Both the position numbers and the translations under genes were made by a program. From assembly GCA_905193225.1 (NCBI GenBank), contig CAJJNV010000007.1, positions 18,102-82,101 of the forward strand: a DNA stretch of 64,000 nucleotides, in the 5' to 3' direction. Origin of the DNA: an uncultured Oscillospiraceae bacterium (GTDB taxonomy: Bacteria; Bacillota; Clostridia; Oscillospirales; Acutalibacteraceae). The notes beneath the pieces are model-generated. The model saw nothing but the letters and a program-made list of their open reading frames with translations. It made no database searches and was not told the DNA's origin. Below, piece after piece: positions 46,901-55,026 of the stretch (positions are counted from its first letter, which is position 1; each line of letters opens with the position of its first letter).

Positions 46901-47517
46901 CGGCGGCGGAAGGCATTTACAGCCTCGTGGTCGAGCAGCTCGTCGAGATCCTTATAGTCCCAAACCGAGATTTTCTGAATTTCGTGGGAGGTACGGAAAC
47001 CGTCAAAGAAATGGAGGAAAGGTACTCTGCCCTTAATGGCTGCGAGATGAGCCACAGCGCCGAGATCCATAACCTCCTGAGGATTATTGGAACATAGCAT
47101 TGCATAACCGGTCTGACGGCAGGCATAAATATCCGAATGATCGCCGAATATGGAAAGTGCATGGCTTGCAAGAGCACGGGCCGAAACGTGAATTACGCCG
47201 GGAAGAAGCTCACCCGCCATTTTGTACATATTGGGGATCATCAGAAGGAGTCCCTGAGACGCAGTGTATGTGGTGGTCAGAGCACCGGCCGCAAGAGAGC
47301 CGTGCACAGCACCGGAAGCGCCTGCTTCGGACTGCATTTCCGAAACCTTAACCTCTTGACCGAAAAGGTTTTTCTGGCCTGCTGCCGACATTTTATCGGT
47401 TTCTTCGGCCATGTTGGACGAGGGGGTTATGGGGTAAATAGCAGCAACATCGGTAAATGCGTATGATACATACGCGGCGGCGCTGTTACCGTCCATAGTT
47501 TTTGTTTTTCTGGACAT
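43972..47517 (-). CDS. nifJ: Pyruvate:ferredoxin (flavodoxin) oxidoreductase
   Basis: 1181-residue single-chain PFOR that splits pyruvate to acetyl-CoA, CO2 and reduced ferredoxin, the hub of anaerobic fermentation. Domain order: TPP-pyrimidine domain (GNSAAAYVSYAFTDVAAIYP start), gamma domain, two 4Fe-4S clusters (CIQCNFCSYVCP and CTGCGVCAQVCPG), and the C-terminal TPP-pyrophosphate domain with CAGCGETPYAKL and the GDGWAYDIGFGG motif. The length is standard. GAGAGGAAG precedes the ATG. A 658-codon opposite-strand frame is a codon-bias shadow. It is monocistronic. Confidence 0.98.
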   Translation of the reverse strand: MSRKTKTMDGNSAAAYVSYAFTDVAAIYPITPSSNMAEETDKMSAAGQKNLFGQEVKVSEMQSEAGASGAVHGSLAAGALTTTYTASQGLLLMIPNMYKMAGELLPGVIHVSARALASHALSIFGDHSDIYACRQTGYAMLCSNNPQEVMDLGAVAHLAAIKGRVPFLHFFDGFRTSHEIQKISVWDYKDLDELLDHEAVNAFRRRALNPEHPVQRGTAQNPDIFFQAREASNVYYDKVVGVVEDYMKAVNEKLGTKYKLFNYYGARDAEKVIIAMGSVCNTIEETIDYLNKNGEKVGLVKVHLYRPFSVKHLLAAMPKTVKKISVLDRTKEPGSIGEPLYLDIVAALRDTKFADVPVYTGRYGLGSKDTTPSQIIAVYRNMDAKSPKKRFTIGIEDDVTKLSLKEKEHPDTTPKGTTSCKFWGLGSDGTVGANKNSIKIIGDNTNLYAQGYFAYDSKKSGGVTISHLRFGKKPITSTYYINQADFVACHNPSYVDKYDIVEDIKKGGTFLLNCSWTGEELDKHLPAKMKQYIAKNDIKFYTIDATHIAMELGLGNRTNTILQAAFFALSKIIPADKAVTLMKEAATKSYGKKGEKVVAMNHAAIDRGINGFSKVTVPAAWKTAVDEAVEKEVLAETPVLKEYEEKILTPVNAQRGDKLPVSTFVDSADGTFPLGSSALEKRGIAVNVPKWIPENCIQCNFCSYVCPHAVIRPVAMTEDEAKKAPAGMKTKDMTGLAGMKFAMTVSALDCTGCGVCAQVCPGMKGNKALEMEPLDTQLCEQEGYYYGQKLPKKAEVAAKFADTTVKGSQFKQPLLEFSGACAGCGETPYAKLATQLFGDRMYIANATGCSSIWGGSAPSTPYTVNEKGHGPAWANSLFEDNAEYGFGMMLANKTLRERLAHHAQYVIENSDNDGLKAAAKEWLDTMDDGVKNAPAAEAFKAELAKSKCKCEAVKELKENSDYLAKKSMWILGGDGWAYDIGFGGLDHVIAQNEDVNILVFDTEVYSNTGGQASKSTPTGAVAQFAAAGKQVKKKDLAAIAMSYGYVYVAQVAMGADYNQCLKAFHEAESYHGPSIIIAYAPCINHGIRKGMGASQAEEKAAVQAGYWFNFRYDPRKADKGENPFHLDSKAPSASYDDFIHGEVRYTSLERAFPERAKELFAEAEETAKEKYEHLVKLSEGK

Positions 47518-47570
47518 GTTTATCTTCCTCTCTATAATAATCGGTTATAAATAGTATAAGACCAAATGAT

Positions 47571-47599
47571 ATAATACCATTTTTCTGTCCGATTGTAAA
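47571..47599 (-). promoter_or_regulatory. Promoter of nifJ
   Basis: Reverse strand TTTACA (47599-47594), 17 bases, TATTAT (47576-47571), about 55 bases before the start codon. Confidence 0.65.
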
Positions 47600-48070
47600 T
47601 AGTTTTAGGCGATTTTTTTGCGGCAAAATGCAGAAAAAAGGCGGTACAAAGGCCCTGTTCGGCAGACCGAATCGGTCAAATAGGCCTTTTGCTTTCTTTG
47701 TCCGGATTGATAAGATTTTTTTGTCTTTTGCTTTGCTGTTTTCATTGTTCTTTGTGCACTGCCGATTTTGCGCCTTTCTTCTGTGTTTTTATTCTGCCGT
47801 TTTTCTTTCTTCTCGGCAAAAAGCATTGCCCTTTTTGTTGCGGCCGGTTTTTTTGCTGTATTGCCGTTGCTTTTTTGCTGCTTCACCCCGGTTTTCCTGC
47901 TGCACTGCCGCTGCTTTTCACCATCTGATCCTATCTTTCCGGCCGGGCAGACATCATTCCCTTCCTGTGTCGCTCCTTTGCTTTTGCCGCATCGGTCGGG
48001 TACTGCCCGCTTTTTCATCCTTTTGCCTTTTCGGTCTTTTTCACCGATGCGAAAATTCCCGCAAAAAACA
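47600..48070. other. Low-complexity gap without a supported gene
   Basis: T/C-rich on the plus strand with repeated CTTTTTGCTG/TTTTTTGCTG and CCTGCTGCACTGCCGCTGC-like words. Both strands are open over more than 130 codons: one is Phe/Cys/Leu-rich, the other Lys/Gln/Thr-rich. Neither has a ribosome site or a recognisable domain, so it is probably non-coding. Confidence 0.4.
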
Positions 48071-48108
48071 AAAGCGGAACGGATCTAAAACAAGTTCAAA
48101 TCCGTTCC
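48061..48108 (-). terminator. Terminator of protease A
   Basis: GGAACGGAT (reverse strand, 48108-48100) pairs with ATCCGTTCC (48084-48076), followed by CTTTTGTTTTTTG. The plus strand also has a T run at 48110-48115. The same structure recurs after protease B at 54474-54506. Confidence 0.75.
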
Positions 48109-48628
48109 GTTTTTTAATTTAAAGTCCCTTTTTAGGATTTTTATAAAATCAGAATGCTACCGAAGAGGTATAATAGCAATCGTCGGGTACATTTGTTACC
48201 GAGACATTCTGGTTTATGGTCGCCGATCCGACGGCATGCTGCTGAATGAGCAATGCATCGTCGGAATCTATGGCTCCGTCGTGGTTAACGTCGGCCGCAA
48301 GCTTCACAAGCTCGCTCGGAGGTGTAGCCTTTCCGGTGGCATACTGCAGGACAGAGAGGGCGTCGCTGTTTTCGATTATGCCGTCGCCGCAATTTGTTCC
48401 GCCCTTAACGTCGCCGTAGACAAGCACATAGAAGATCTCGGTTATCTTTCCGGTGGAGGTGTTGGTCTTGATGATCTTCATTCCGGTTGCGGCTTTTGCG
48501 GTGCTGCTGACCGTAACGGTGTTGTTGTTCCAGTCCTTGACCGTAAAGCTGTATCCCGATGATGACATCCCGTTTATAACCGTCTGAAGACCGGAAGAAG
48601 GATTTATATTTGTCTTTATGGACGATTT
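48074..48628. repeat. Unit-boundary repeat R1, copy 1
   Basis: Partner of 54472-55026. Differences seen lie only outside the reading frame (terminator arm and position 48138). Identity stops sharply at 48629. Confidence 0.9.
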
Positions 48629-51600
48629 GTAAGGCAAATAATCGGTTACGGTCGGAATCGTGGCCGTAATCTTTCCCTTGGAAAACGAAATCGAAAGATT
48701 TTGGGCTGCGGTACTTGCAGGAAGCTTTGCTCTTATGACCCACGTTGTTGAGAATCCGTTGCTTGCATCCAGAAGAGAAACTTTAAAGCGGGCACCGTTC
48801 ACGGTAACATAGAAAATTTTCTCGGATTCCGGTCTTGTGATGGTATAGGTTTTGCCTCCAAGCTGTATTTTAAGATTTGTAAGTATCGAAGCAGCCTGCA
48901 AGGTCATCCTGGCACTCCGCGCATCGGGATTTTTGGGAATGGTTTTGGAGTAAATGCCTCTGGCCACATTGAGGGTATAGGAGCCGGTATTTGTGGAATA
49001 TGCGCCAACCTTTATGTAGTAGGTTTTTCCGCTTTGGACATTATATTTGATTGCAAAATTTCTACCCGAAATACTTGCGTCGTCGTTTTGTGCAATTTGA
49101 TTTTTGTTTTCGTCCAAAAGATAACCTTTTGTGTCGAGAGATCCGGTCGTGTAGAAAATAATATCACCGGTTTTATCGGCAACATATTTAAAGCAATCGA
49201 TATCTCCCGCTCCGGAAATTTTGCCGGCCTTTTGATCATGCAGAGCAATGGTTGTAGCCTTTTCTGGTGTTGCCCAGTGATCGGTATCGCCTACAAAGGT
49301 GCAGCTTGCCGAAACGCCGCTTCCGTCGGCCGCAGTGGCGGTTATGGTCGCCGTTCCGGTGGTTGCTTTGGATGTGACCTTACCGGTCTGATCGACCGTG
49401 GCCGCACTCGGATTGCTGGACGACCATACAACATTTCTGTTTACGGCATAGGTAGGCAGGACTGTCGCGGTCAGCTGCTCGGTTTCGCCCTTGCAAAGAG
49501 ATATGGCGGTTTTGTTGAGGCTTATGTCATAAACATTTTTCTGGAATTTGCGCAGGAAAGGAAACCCGTTGTTGCATCGGCTGTCAATGTCCCAAACGGT
49601 TGTAAAATCCCAAGGGGACGAAGAATCCCAGTTGCTCGCCGTTGTATAGAAGGATTTTGTTTTAAAATCCTGTTCAGTTTTTTTGGTTACATCTGTCGTT
49701 TCGGGTTTATCATCCTCAGATATTCCTGCAGTACCGTTGCTATAATACCCCTTTATTATTGAAGCATTGTCGTTCTTCTTATTAGCAAATCCGGTACCAA
49801 GATCACTAACACTGGAATTTGTTAAGCAATTTATTACTGTTCCTCTTATCCTTGTACACCCAACAAATCCACCTTTTCTTGCCTGCCCAACGGAATAGCA
49901 ATTTGTCACATTAGCCGGGTTATCGTTTACAAATCCGGCCTGACCACAGTTTGCATTTGCATAGCAATTTTTAATAATGCCATTGACCGAATTCCAACCG
50001 ACAAAACCGCTTCCCAAAGTATTTCCTTGGGTATAACATGAATCTATTTCGGTATTGAATGCCGCTCCACTAAGTATTCCAACTATATATTTTGTTTCAA
50101 TATCCGGGGATCCTACCCAAGCGTTTGTTACAGCAAGGTTTTTGATTTCTGCCTTCTGGTCATCGGCACCTCTGACAAATCCAAACAGTCCGCAATATTC
50201 CCACGATCTGTTCGTAGGAACAGAAACATAGAGATTTGAAATCGTGAATCCGTTTCCGTCAAAATAACCTCCGAAGGATTCTGTATCATTCATAAATTTG
50301 TCTTTATACTGAATGGCCCCGATGGGCGTCCAGTTACGGCCTCCGAGGTCTATGTTGGCCGCAAGCTTGAAATACTTGCCGTAATATCTGTTATTGTTGA
50401 CTCGGGTTTCATAAGCAAGCTTTGCAAGCTGCGATGCGCTGGCAATGATGTATGGATCGGCAGCTGTACCGGTTCCGCTTTGGTAGGAAGTCGCAGCATA
50501 ATTGATCCAATTGTCTAAAACTGCAACAGAGAACTGCGCCGATAGGTTGCCTTTAGTAGCATAAACCGTAGTACTTCCTATTGCTTTTGCCTGCAACCGT
50601 CCATTTTCATTCAAATGCACATAATTGGTATCTCCAATTGTAAATGTAGCCGATTTATCTGTCGCTTCCACTGGCGTTATTACCGGCACAACGGTAGTAT
50701 AATCATCAAGTGTTGTTCCCATACTTAGTGTTACGGAAGAGCAAGGCGCCTTGTATGTATATTTATTTATAATTTCGTGAATTTCAAGAGAGGTCGCGGC
50801 TATGGGCTGCTGTGCCGAAAGACCGTTTGAAGAAAGCATTCTGAAATCTATGCGCCCGCTTCCGTATATCGGGTCCTCGCCGGGAGTGCCAAGATCCACC
50901 GTCATTCCCTTCAGCTTGGTTTTGATCTGCTCTGCCGAAAGAGTCGGGTTATCTAAACAAAGCATTGCTACCGCCGCGGTAACGTGAGGAGCCGCCATAG
51001 ATGTTCCGGTATATAATGAATATTTATATCCGTTTCTCACAACTCCTGTAGCAGCCGAAGATACACAGCTGAATATTTCATTGCCCGGAGCGCATACATC
51101 CACCTCATCGCCGAAGTTGGAAAATCCGGAAATGCGATCCTGCTTTTCAACCGATGAAACAGTTACTACGTTGGTGTGGTTTCCACTAAGTTTTGCGGGG
51201 CAGCAGTTTGCGGTATCAATGCTTTCGTTTCCTGCTGCAGCAACAAACAGCGGTGCTCTTTTGCCCTTTGAAAGTGCATCCGAAGTAGCATAGTCAACCG
51301 CCTGTTCAATATAACAATTTGAACTGCAGAGACTTCCAATACTCATATTGAAGACCTGAGCTCCGTTGTCATATGCCTTCCTTATGCCATTGCCTATATC
51401 AAGATTGGTACCGGTAGCTCTATCCCCATTTTTTTTCATTACCCTTACGGGCATTATTTTGACATTATCAGGGGTACAATCGACAATTGTTCCCGAAACG
51501 TGGGTTCCATGGCCGTGATCGTCAAAGGTATCGTTGTTGTTATCAATGAAATTCCAACCGGCGGTTTCATCTTCCGCCGACGTGGGAGTCAGGGTTCTGC

Positions 51601-52708
51601 CCGAGAGGAAAATGTGTCCCTGTCTTCCGCCCTCGGTGCCGGGAAGATATTCTGCATCGGCGCCGGTATCGATAACCGCGACCACGATCTGCTGATTGTT
51701 TCCGGCAAGATGGTTCTTCATTCTGCTTGCCTGAATTCCCATGGAGGTGTAGTTTCCGTCGTCATCGGTGGTGCCGTCGGTTCCCCAGCTTCCGGGAGAG
51801 GGCAGCGACGCTGTCGATACAACCTCGTTGAGACTTACATACTCGATACTGCTGTCTCCGCTGAAGGCTTCATAAGCAGCCCTGGTCTGCGCCTGGGTCT
51901 CATACTGCAGGAAATAAAGTCCCCGGCCGTTGGTTGCAAATTCCTTTGCGCCCCGATCGTTTGAAAGATTTCTGCCGTTTTTAACATAAAGAATGATTTC
52001 CCTGAGCTGATAGGGATTTGAAATGATAAGGCGGTCGCCCTGCAGATCGACATCCAGTCCGAGATACCGCTCAGCTTCCTCTTCATAAACGACAGGGTGG
52101 CGGATGGTGATGCTTCCGTCGGTCTTTTCGGCCATAACCGACTTGTCGTCGCGCAGGGTGATTTTTTCTTCGCTGATTTTGTCAAGCAGATCGGTAACAG
52201 AGGTATCGCCCCGGGTCTGTGCAGCGCCGCTTGCCTGTGCAGCATTTCCTATTTCCGAAACATTTCCGGCCTCTGAAACCTTTCCCGATACCGCAGCGTC
52301 GGAATCGATGTTAAAAGCGCCGTTCTCGGTTTCAAGACCGATTTTGCCGGTCTTTTCGTCAATTGTAACCTCTGCGCCCACCTGTTCGGCAAGCTCGGGA
52401 GCAGGGATGACAAGCTTATTGTCGTCGTCAAGAGCAGGGGCAAAGGAAAGATCCACCTTGGTGCCGTCAACATACATTTCCCTTTGACCGAGCGTCATAA
52501 CGATGCTGGAAAAATAGTTGTCTTGCCAGTTCTTCCGGGTGATTTCACTCGTCTCGGCCATAAATTCGTCGGATATTTCTCCGGCATCCCGGAAAATATT
52601 GAACTTATCCGATTCGGTATTTCCCGAAACGAGCGTTGCCGTGGAAAGAGTTGTTGCTACTGTGACAGTCGCTAAAATGGCTGCCAGCATTTTTTTAAAC
52701 TTCTTCAT
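48149..52708 (-). CDS. Giant secreted subtilase with dockerin (protease A)
   Basis: 1519 residues. Signal peptide (MKKFKKMLAAILATVTVATT), copper-amine-oxidase-N-like domain (about 60-115), pro-domain-like segment (200-290), S8 domain with Asp in AVIDTGAD (about 345), His in HGHGTHVSG (402) and Ser in GTSMAAPH (568), a repeat-rich beta-helix-like region (about 740-1000, GLUG-type CGLFGFVRG/GSGFVGWNS repeats), a Big_2-type Ig domain (WSSSNPSAATVDQTG), a PPC-type domain (YIKVGAYSTNTGSYTLNV), an unnamed beta domain, and a dockerin (about 1435-1500). The second calcium loop is canonical (DVNHDGAIDSDD); the first carries a five-residue insertion. Start: ATG at 52708 after AAAAGGAG. An in-frame ATG at 52732 overlaps the stop of the leader ORF and may also be used. 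Confidence 0.9.
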   Translation of the reverse strand: MKKFKKMLAAILATVTVATTLSTATLVSGNTESDKFNIFRDAGEISDEFMAETSEITRKNWQDNYFSSIVMTLGQREMYVDGTKVDLSFAPALDDDNKLVIPAPELAEQVGAEVTIDEKTGKIGLETENGAFNIDSDAAVSGKVSEAGNVSEIGNAAQASGAAQTRGDTSVTDLLDKISEEKITLRDDKSVMAEKTDGSITIRHPVVYEEEAERYLGLDVDLQGDRLIISNPYQLREIILYVKNGRNLSNDRGAKEFATNGRGLYFLQYETQAQTRAAYEAFSGDSSIEYVSLNEVVSTASLPSPGSWGTDGTTDDDGNYTSMGIQASRMKNHLAGNNQQIVVAVIDTGADAEYLPGTEGGRQGHIFLSGRTLTPTSAEDETAGWNFIDNNNDTFDDHGHGTHVSGTIVDCTPDNVKIMPVRVMKKNGDRATGTNLDIGNGIRKAYDNGAQVFNMSIGSLCSSNCYIEQAVDYATSDALSKGKRAPLFVAAAGNESIDTANCCPAKLSGNHTNVVTVSSVEKQDRISGFSNFGDEVDVCAPGNEIFSCVSSAATGVVRNGYKYSLYTGTSMAAPHVTAAVAMLCLDNPTLSAEQIKTKLKGMTVDLGTPGEDPIYGSGRIDFRMLSSNGLSAQQPIAATSLEIHEIINKYTYKAPCSSVTLSMGTTLDDYTTVVPVITPVEATDKSATFTIGDTNYVHLNENGRLQAKAIGSTTVYATKGNLSAQFSVAVLDNWINYAATSYQSGTGTAADPYIIASASQLAKLAYETRVNNNRYYGKYFKLAANIDLGGRNWTPIGAIQYKDKFMNDTESFGGYFDGNGFTISNLYVSVPTNRSWEYCGLFGFVRGADDQKAEIKNLAVTNAWVGSPDIETKYIVGILSGAAFNTEIDSCYTQGNTLGSGFVGWNSVNGIIKNCYANANCGQAGFVNDNPANVTNCYSVGQARKGGFVGCTRIRGTVINCLTNSSVSDLGTGFANKKNDNASIIKGYYSNGTAGISEDDKPETTDVTKKTEQDFKTKSFYTTASNWDSSSPWDFTTVWDIDSRCNNGFPFLRKFQKNVYDISLNKTAISLCKGETEQLTATVLPTYAVNRNVVWSSSNPSAATVDQTGKVTSKATTGTATITATAADGSGVSASCTFVGDTDHWATPEKATTIALHDQKAGKISGAGDIDCFKYVADKTGDIIFYTTGSLDTKGYLLDENKNQIAQNDDASISGRNFAIKYNVQSGKTYYIKVGAYSTNTGSYTLNVARGIYSKTIPKNPDARSARMTLQAASILTNLKIQLGGKTYTITRPESEKIFYVTVNGARFKVSLLDASNGFSTTWVIRAKLPASTAAQNLSISFSKGKITATIPTVTDYLPYKSSIKTNINPSSGLQTVINGMSSSGYSFTVKDWNNNTVTVSSTAKAATGMKIIKTNTSTGKITEIFYVLVYGDVKGGTNCGDGIIENSDALSVLQYATGKATPPSELVKLAADVNHDGAIDSDDALLIQQHAVGSATINQNVSVTNVPDDCYYTSSVAF

Positions 52709-52728
52709 TGCGTTCTCCTTTTCAAGTT

Positions 52729-52776
52729 TCATAATTGCTCGGTTACAGCAAAAATAAAAGGCGGCTCTTTTTTCAC
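52729..52776 (-). CDS. Upstream leader ORF of protease A, 15 residues
   Basis: GTG start with AGGAGGGG five bases upstream, encoding MKKEPPFIFAVTEQL. Its stop overlaps an in-frame ATG of the protease (ATGA), so it could couple translation. A comparable ORF with the same PPF core is in the leader of protease B. Function unknown; could be a regulatory leader peptide. Confidence 0.4.
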   Translation of the reverse strand: MKKEPPFIFAVTEQL

Positions 52777-52850
52777 TGTTACCCCTCCTTTTGTTTTAAA
52801 CTTCACGGAATTACTTGGAATTTGTCGGATCGATCCTATCCGTTTCTAAT

Positions 52851-52879
52851 ATTATACATATTGTGTCATCATTTGTCAA
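52851..52879 (-). promoter_or_regulatory. Consensus promoter of protease A
   Basis: Reverse strand TTGACA (52879-52874), 17 bases, TATAAT (52856-52851); both hexamers are perfect. Confidence 0.85.
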
Positions 52880-52909
52880 TAGTTATTTTACATTTTTTTC
52901 AATATTAAA

Positions 52910-52937
52910 GACCCCGGACGGTTTTCCGTCCGGGGTC
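52910..52937. terminator. Hairpin between companion A and protease A
   Basis: GACCCCGGACGG (52910-52921) and CCGTCCGGGGTC (52926-52937) form a perfect 12-bp stem with a TTTT loop. T-rich flanks lie on both strands, stronger on the plus side. It would end the companion A transcript. Confidence 0.75.
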
Positions 52938-53016
52938 CTTGTTTTTTTGATAATGATTTCCCCAAATTAAATGGGCAATTAGATTGTTACAGTGACTTAA
53001 TTTTCAGCGTTAAAAA

Positions 53017-54198
53017 TTATTTGTCAACTGCACACTTAAGAACACGAAGGGCATCTGTTGCAGTAACAGCGCCTTCCTTGCCGAATTTTGCGGCAACGAC
53101 CTGATCTTCGCTAAGATCGACCTTTTTAACCGATCCCTGAAGTGCCACAAGAGCGTCGTCAACTTCTACCTTTTCATTCTTATTAACGTCTCCCTTAAGG
53201 TATACAATAACTTCAAGCTCGCCGTAGAATCCCATAGCCCGGCTGCCGACACCGATGTTAACCTTGGTAGTACCGACCTTTTTACCCTCAAACCAAATAA
53301 CGGGATCTATATTGGGCTCATAATACGGGAACGACGTGAAACGATTTGCAAAGGCCTCTTCATACTCGTTGGCCGGCTCATATCTGTACAGATACTCGGC
53401 GATTTCCTTATCAACCACATTTGCGCTCATCGCGCCCTCAACATATACCAAATACTCTTTGTGGAAGGTGATTTCGGCATTTTTTATACCGGGTGTAACA
53501 ACCAGTTTTTCCATAAGATCGCCACAGGTCTTTTCCTTTGCGGGAACGGCCAGATATCTGTGCGCCTCGCTTATTTTTCCGTTAATATTGTCGAGTCTTC
53601 CGGCGGCTATGCTGTCGCTTAAACGGATGTTGTTCACCAGGTTGTCATCAATGTCCTGATCTTCAGAAAGTGCAAGAACCATTTCAACCTCGCTGCCGGC
53701 AAGGTTTTTGTTCTTTAAAACATTTTCGTCAAATACCGCGGGGTCAACGGAAAATTCCACGCCGACGGCGAAGGTGTCATTAATAGCATCTCCGGTCCAT
53801 CCCATCAGATGGGTGCAGCTTCTTTCGCCGAGGGGCACATATATCATGTCATCGGCAAGCCAAACATGGTTTTCGTACAGCTCGCGATCGCTTGCATAAG
53901 TGTTCTTTCTTGCTCCGTCACCGAGAATTTCAATTGCCTCGTCGGCTGTGATGCCGGTGTGAAGAAGAAGGGTATAATCATATTTTCCGTCCACGCGCTG
54001 TTTCATCGAGAGGACATTAACCTTTGTACATTCAACCTTCAGAAAATCATCGGGAACAAATCCCTGTCCGTCAGAAACAACATCATAAATAATGCTGTTC
54101 TGATATCCTGCAGTCATCGCCGCCTCCTCCTGTGCACATACAGGCAAAACACCCAGGCACAAAACCAACGCGATCAGACAACAAATAATTTTTTTCAT
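53017..54198 (-). CDS. Secreted half-dockerin companion protein A
   Basis: 393 residues. Signal peptide MKKIICCLIALVLCLGVLPV, cleaved near CAQ. The body is a pair of alpha/beta segments; the second (DLMEKLVVTPGIKNAEITFH) resembles the hydrophobic-strand pattern of subtilase I9 pro-domains, but no confident match is possible. A Big-like strand set (VNIGVGSRAMGFYGELEVIV) leads into a dockerin-like end: the first loop is DVNKNEKVEVDD and the second (KFGKEGAVTATD) lacks calcium ligands. Start at 54198 after TTAAGGAGG; the in-frame ATG 22 codons upstream has no ribosome site. It precedes protease A in transcription but has its own promoter. It is paralogous to companion B. Confidence 0.8.
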   Translation of the reverse strand: MKKIICCLIALVLCLGVLPVCAQEEAAMTAGYQNSIIYDVVSDGQGFVPDDFLKVECTKVNVLSMKQRVDGKYDYTLLLHTGITADEAIEILGDGARKNTYASDRELYENHVWLADDMIYVPLGERSCTHLMGWTGDAINDTFAVGVEFSVDPAVFDENVLKNKNLAGSEVEMVLALSEDQDIDDNLVNNIRLSDSIAAGRLDNINGKISEAHRYLAVPAKEKTCGDLMEKLVVTPGIKNAEITFHKEYLVYVEGAMSANVVDKEIAEYLYRYEPANEYEEAFANRFTSFPYYEPNIDPVIWFEGKKVGTTKVNIGVGSRAMGFYGELEVIVYLKGDVNKNEKVEVDDALVALQGSVKKVDLSEDQVVAAKFGKEGAVTATDALRVLKCAVDK

Positions 54199-54480
54199 AA
54201 TTTCTTCCTCCTTAAAGTAAAGTTGTCCGAGATCCTGCATTTCGTTTATCTCGCTTTCACTCATATAATATTAAATATGCAGCAAGTTGTGACTTATTGC
54301 ACAATAATATACAAGAAATAAATGTTCTTTTTTATCTCTGTGACTATATTGTAGCATCGCATCCTATTATTGTCAACGATTTTTGAGAAAAATTTCAAGT
54401 TTCTACGTTTTGACGGCTATATTTCTTATTGCGAATAAAAATCACGATTTTTTTGGTTAACATTCACAAAAACGGAGCGG
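54138..54480. repeat. Unit-boundary repeat R2, copy 1
   Basis: 343 bases nearly identical to 60457-60799 (about a dozen differences). They cover the companion's signal-peptide codons, ribosome site, promoter and the upstream gap. Confidence 0.9.
54348..54376 (-). promoter_or_regulatory. Promoter of companion A
   Basis: Reverse strand TTGACA (54376-54371), 17 bases, TACAAT (54353-54348). It leaves a leader of about 145 nt. Confidence 0.8.
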
Positions 54481-55026
54481 ACCTAAAACAAGTTCAAATC
54501 CGTTCCGTTTTTTAATTTAAAGTCCCTTTTTAGGACTTTTATAAAATCAGAATGCTACCGAAGAGGTATAATAGCAATCGTCGGGTACATTTGTTACCGA
54601 GACATTCTGGTTTATGGTCGCCGATCCGACGGCATGCTGCTGAATGAGCAATGCATCGTCGGAATCTATGGCTCCGTCGTGGTTAACGTCGGCCGCAAGC
54701 TTCACAAGCTCGCTCGGAGGTGTAGCCTTTCCGGTGGCATACTGCAGGACAGAGAGGGCGTCGCTGTTTTCGATTATGCCGTCGCCGCAATTTGTTCCGC
54801 CCTTAACGTCGCCGTAGACAAGCACATAGAAGATCTCGGTTATCTTTCCGGTGGAGGTGTTGGTCTTGATGATCTTCATTCCGGTTGCGGCTTTTGCGGT
54901 GCTGCTGACCGTAACGGTGTTGTTGTTCCAGTCCTTGACCGTAAAGCTGTATCCCGATGATGACATCCCGTTTATAACCGTCTGAAGACCGGAAGAAGGA
55001 TTTATATTTGTCTTTATGGACGATTT
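54472..55026. repeat. Unit-boundary repeat R1, copy 2
   Basis: Matches 48074-48628 at a constant offset of 6398 bases. It spans the terminator and the last 480 coding bases of protease B. The coding part shows no difference from protease A by eye. Confidence 0.9.
54474..54513 (-). terminator. Terminator of protease B
   Basis: Reverse strand GGAACGGAT (54506-54498) pairs with GTCCGCTCC (54482-54474) using G-T pairs, followed by GTTTTTG. It is the counterpart of the terminator after protease A. Confidence 0.65.

Noticed and set aside
47605..48122. Overlapping 137- and 164-codon ORFs on opposite strands
   Set aside because: Both are low-complexity with no ribosome site or domain; neither can be supported as a gene.
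54198..54264. Longer N-terminus (MSESEINE...) for companion proteins A and B
   Set aside because: The upstream ATG has no ribosome site and would put 22 charged residues before a signal peptide; the internal ATG has a strong AAGGAGG. Conservation between copies only reflects the near-identical repeat.
48236..54960. Two identical 108-codon plus-strand ORFs (48236-48562 and 54634-54960)
   Set aside because: They are antisense to the identical protease ends; their identity only reflects repeat R1.
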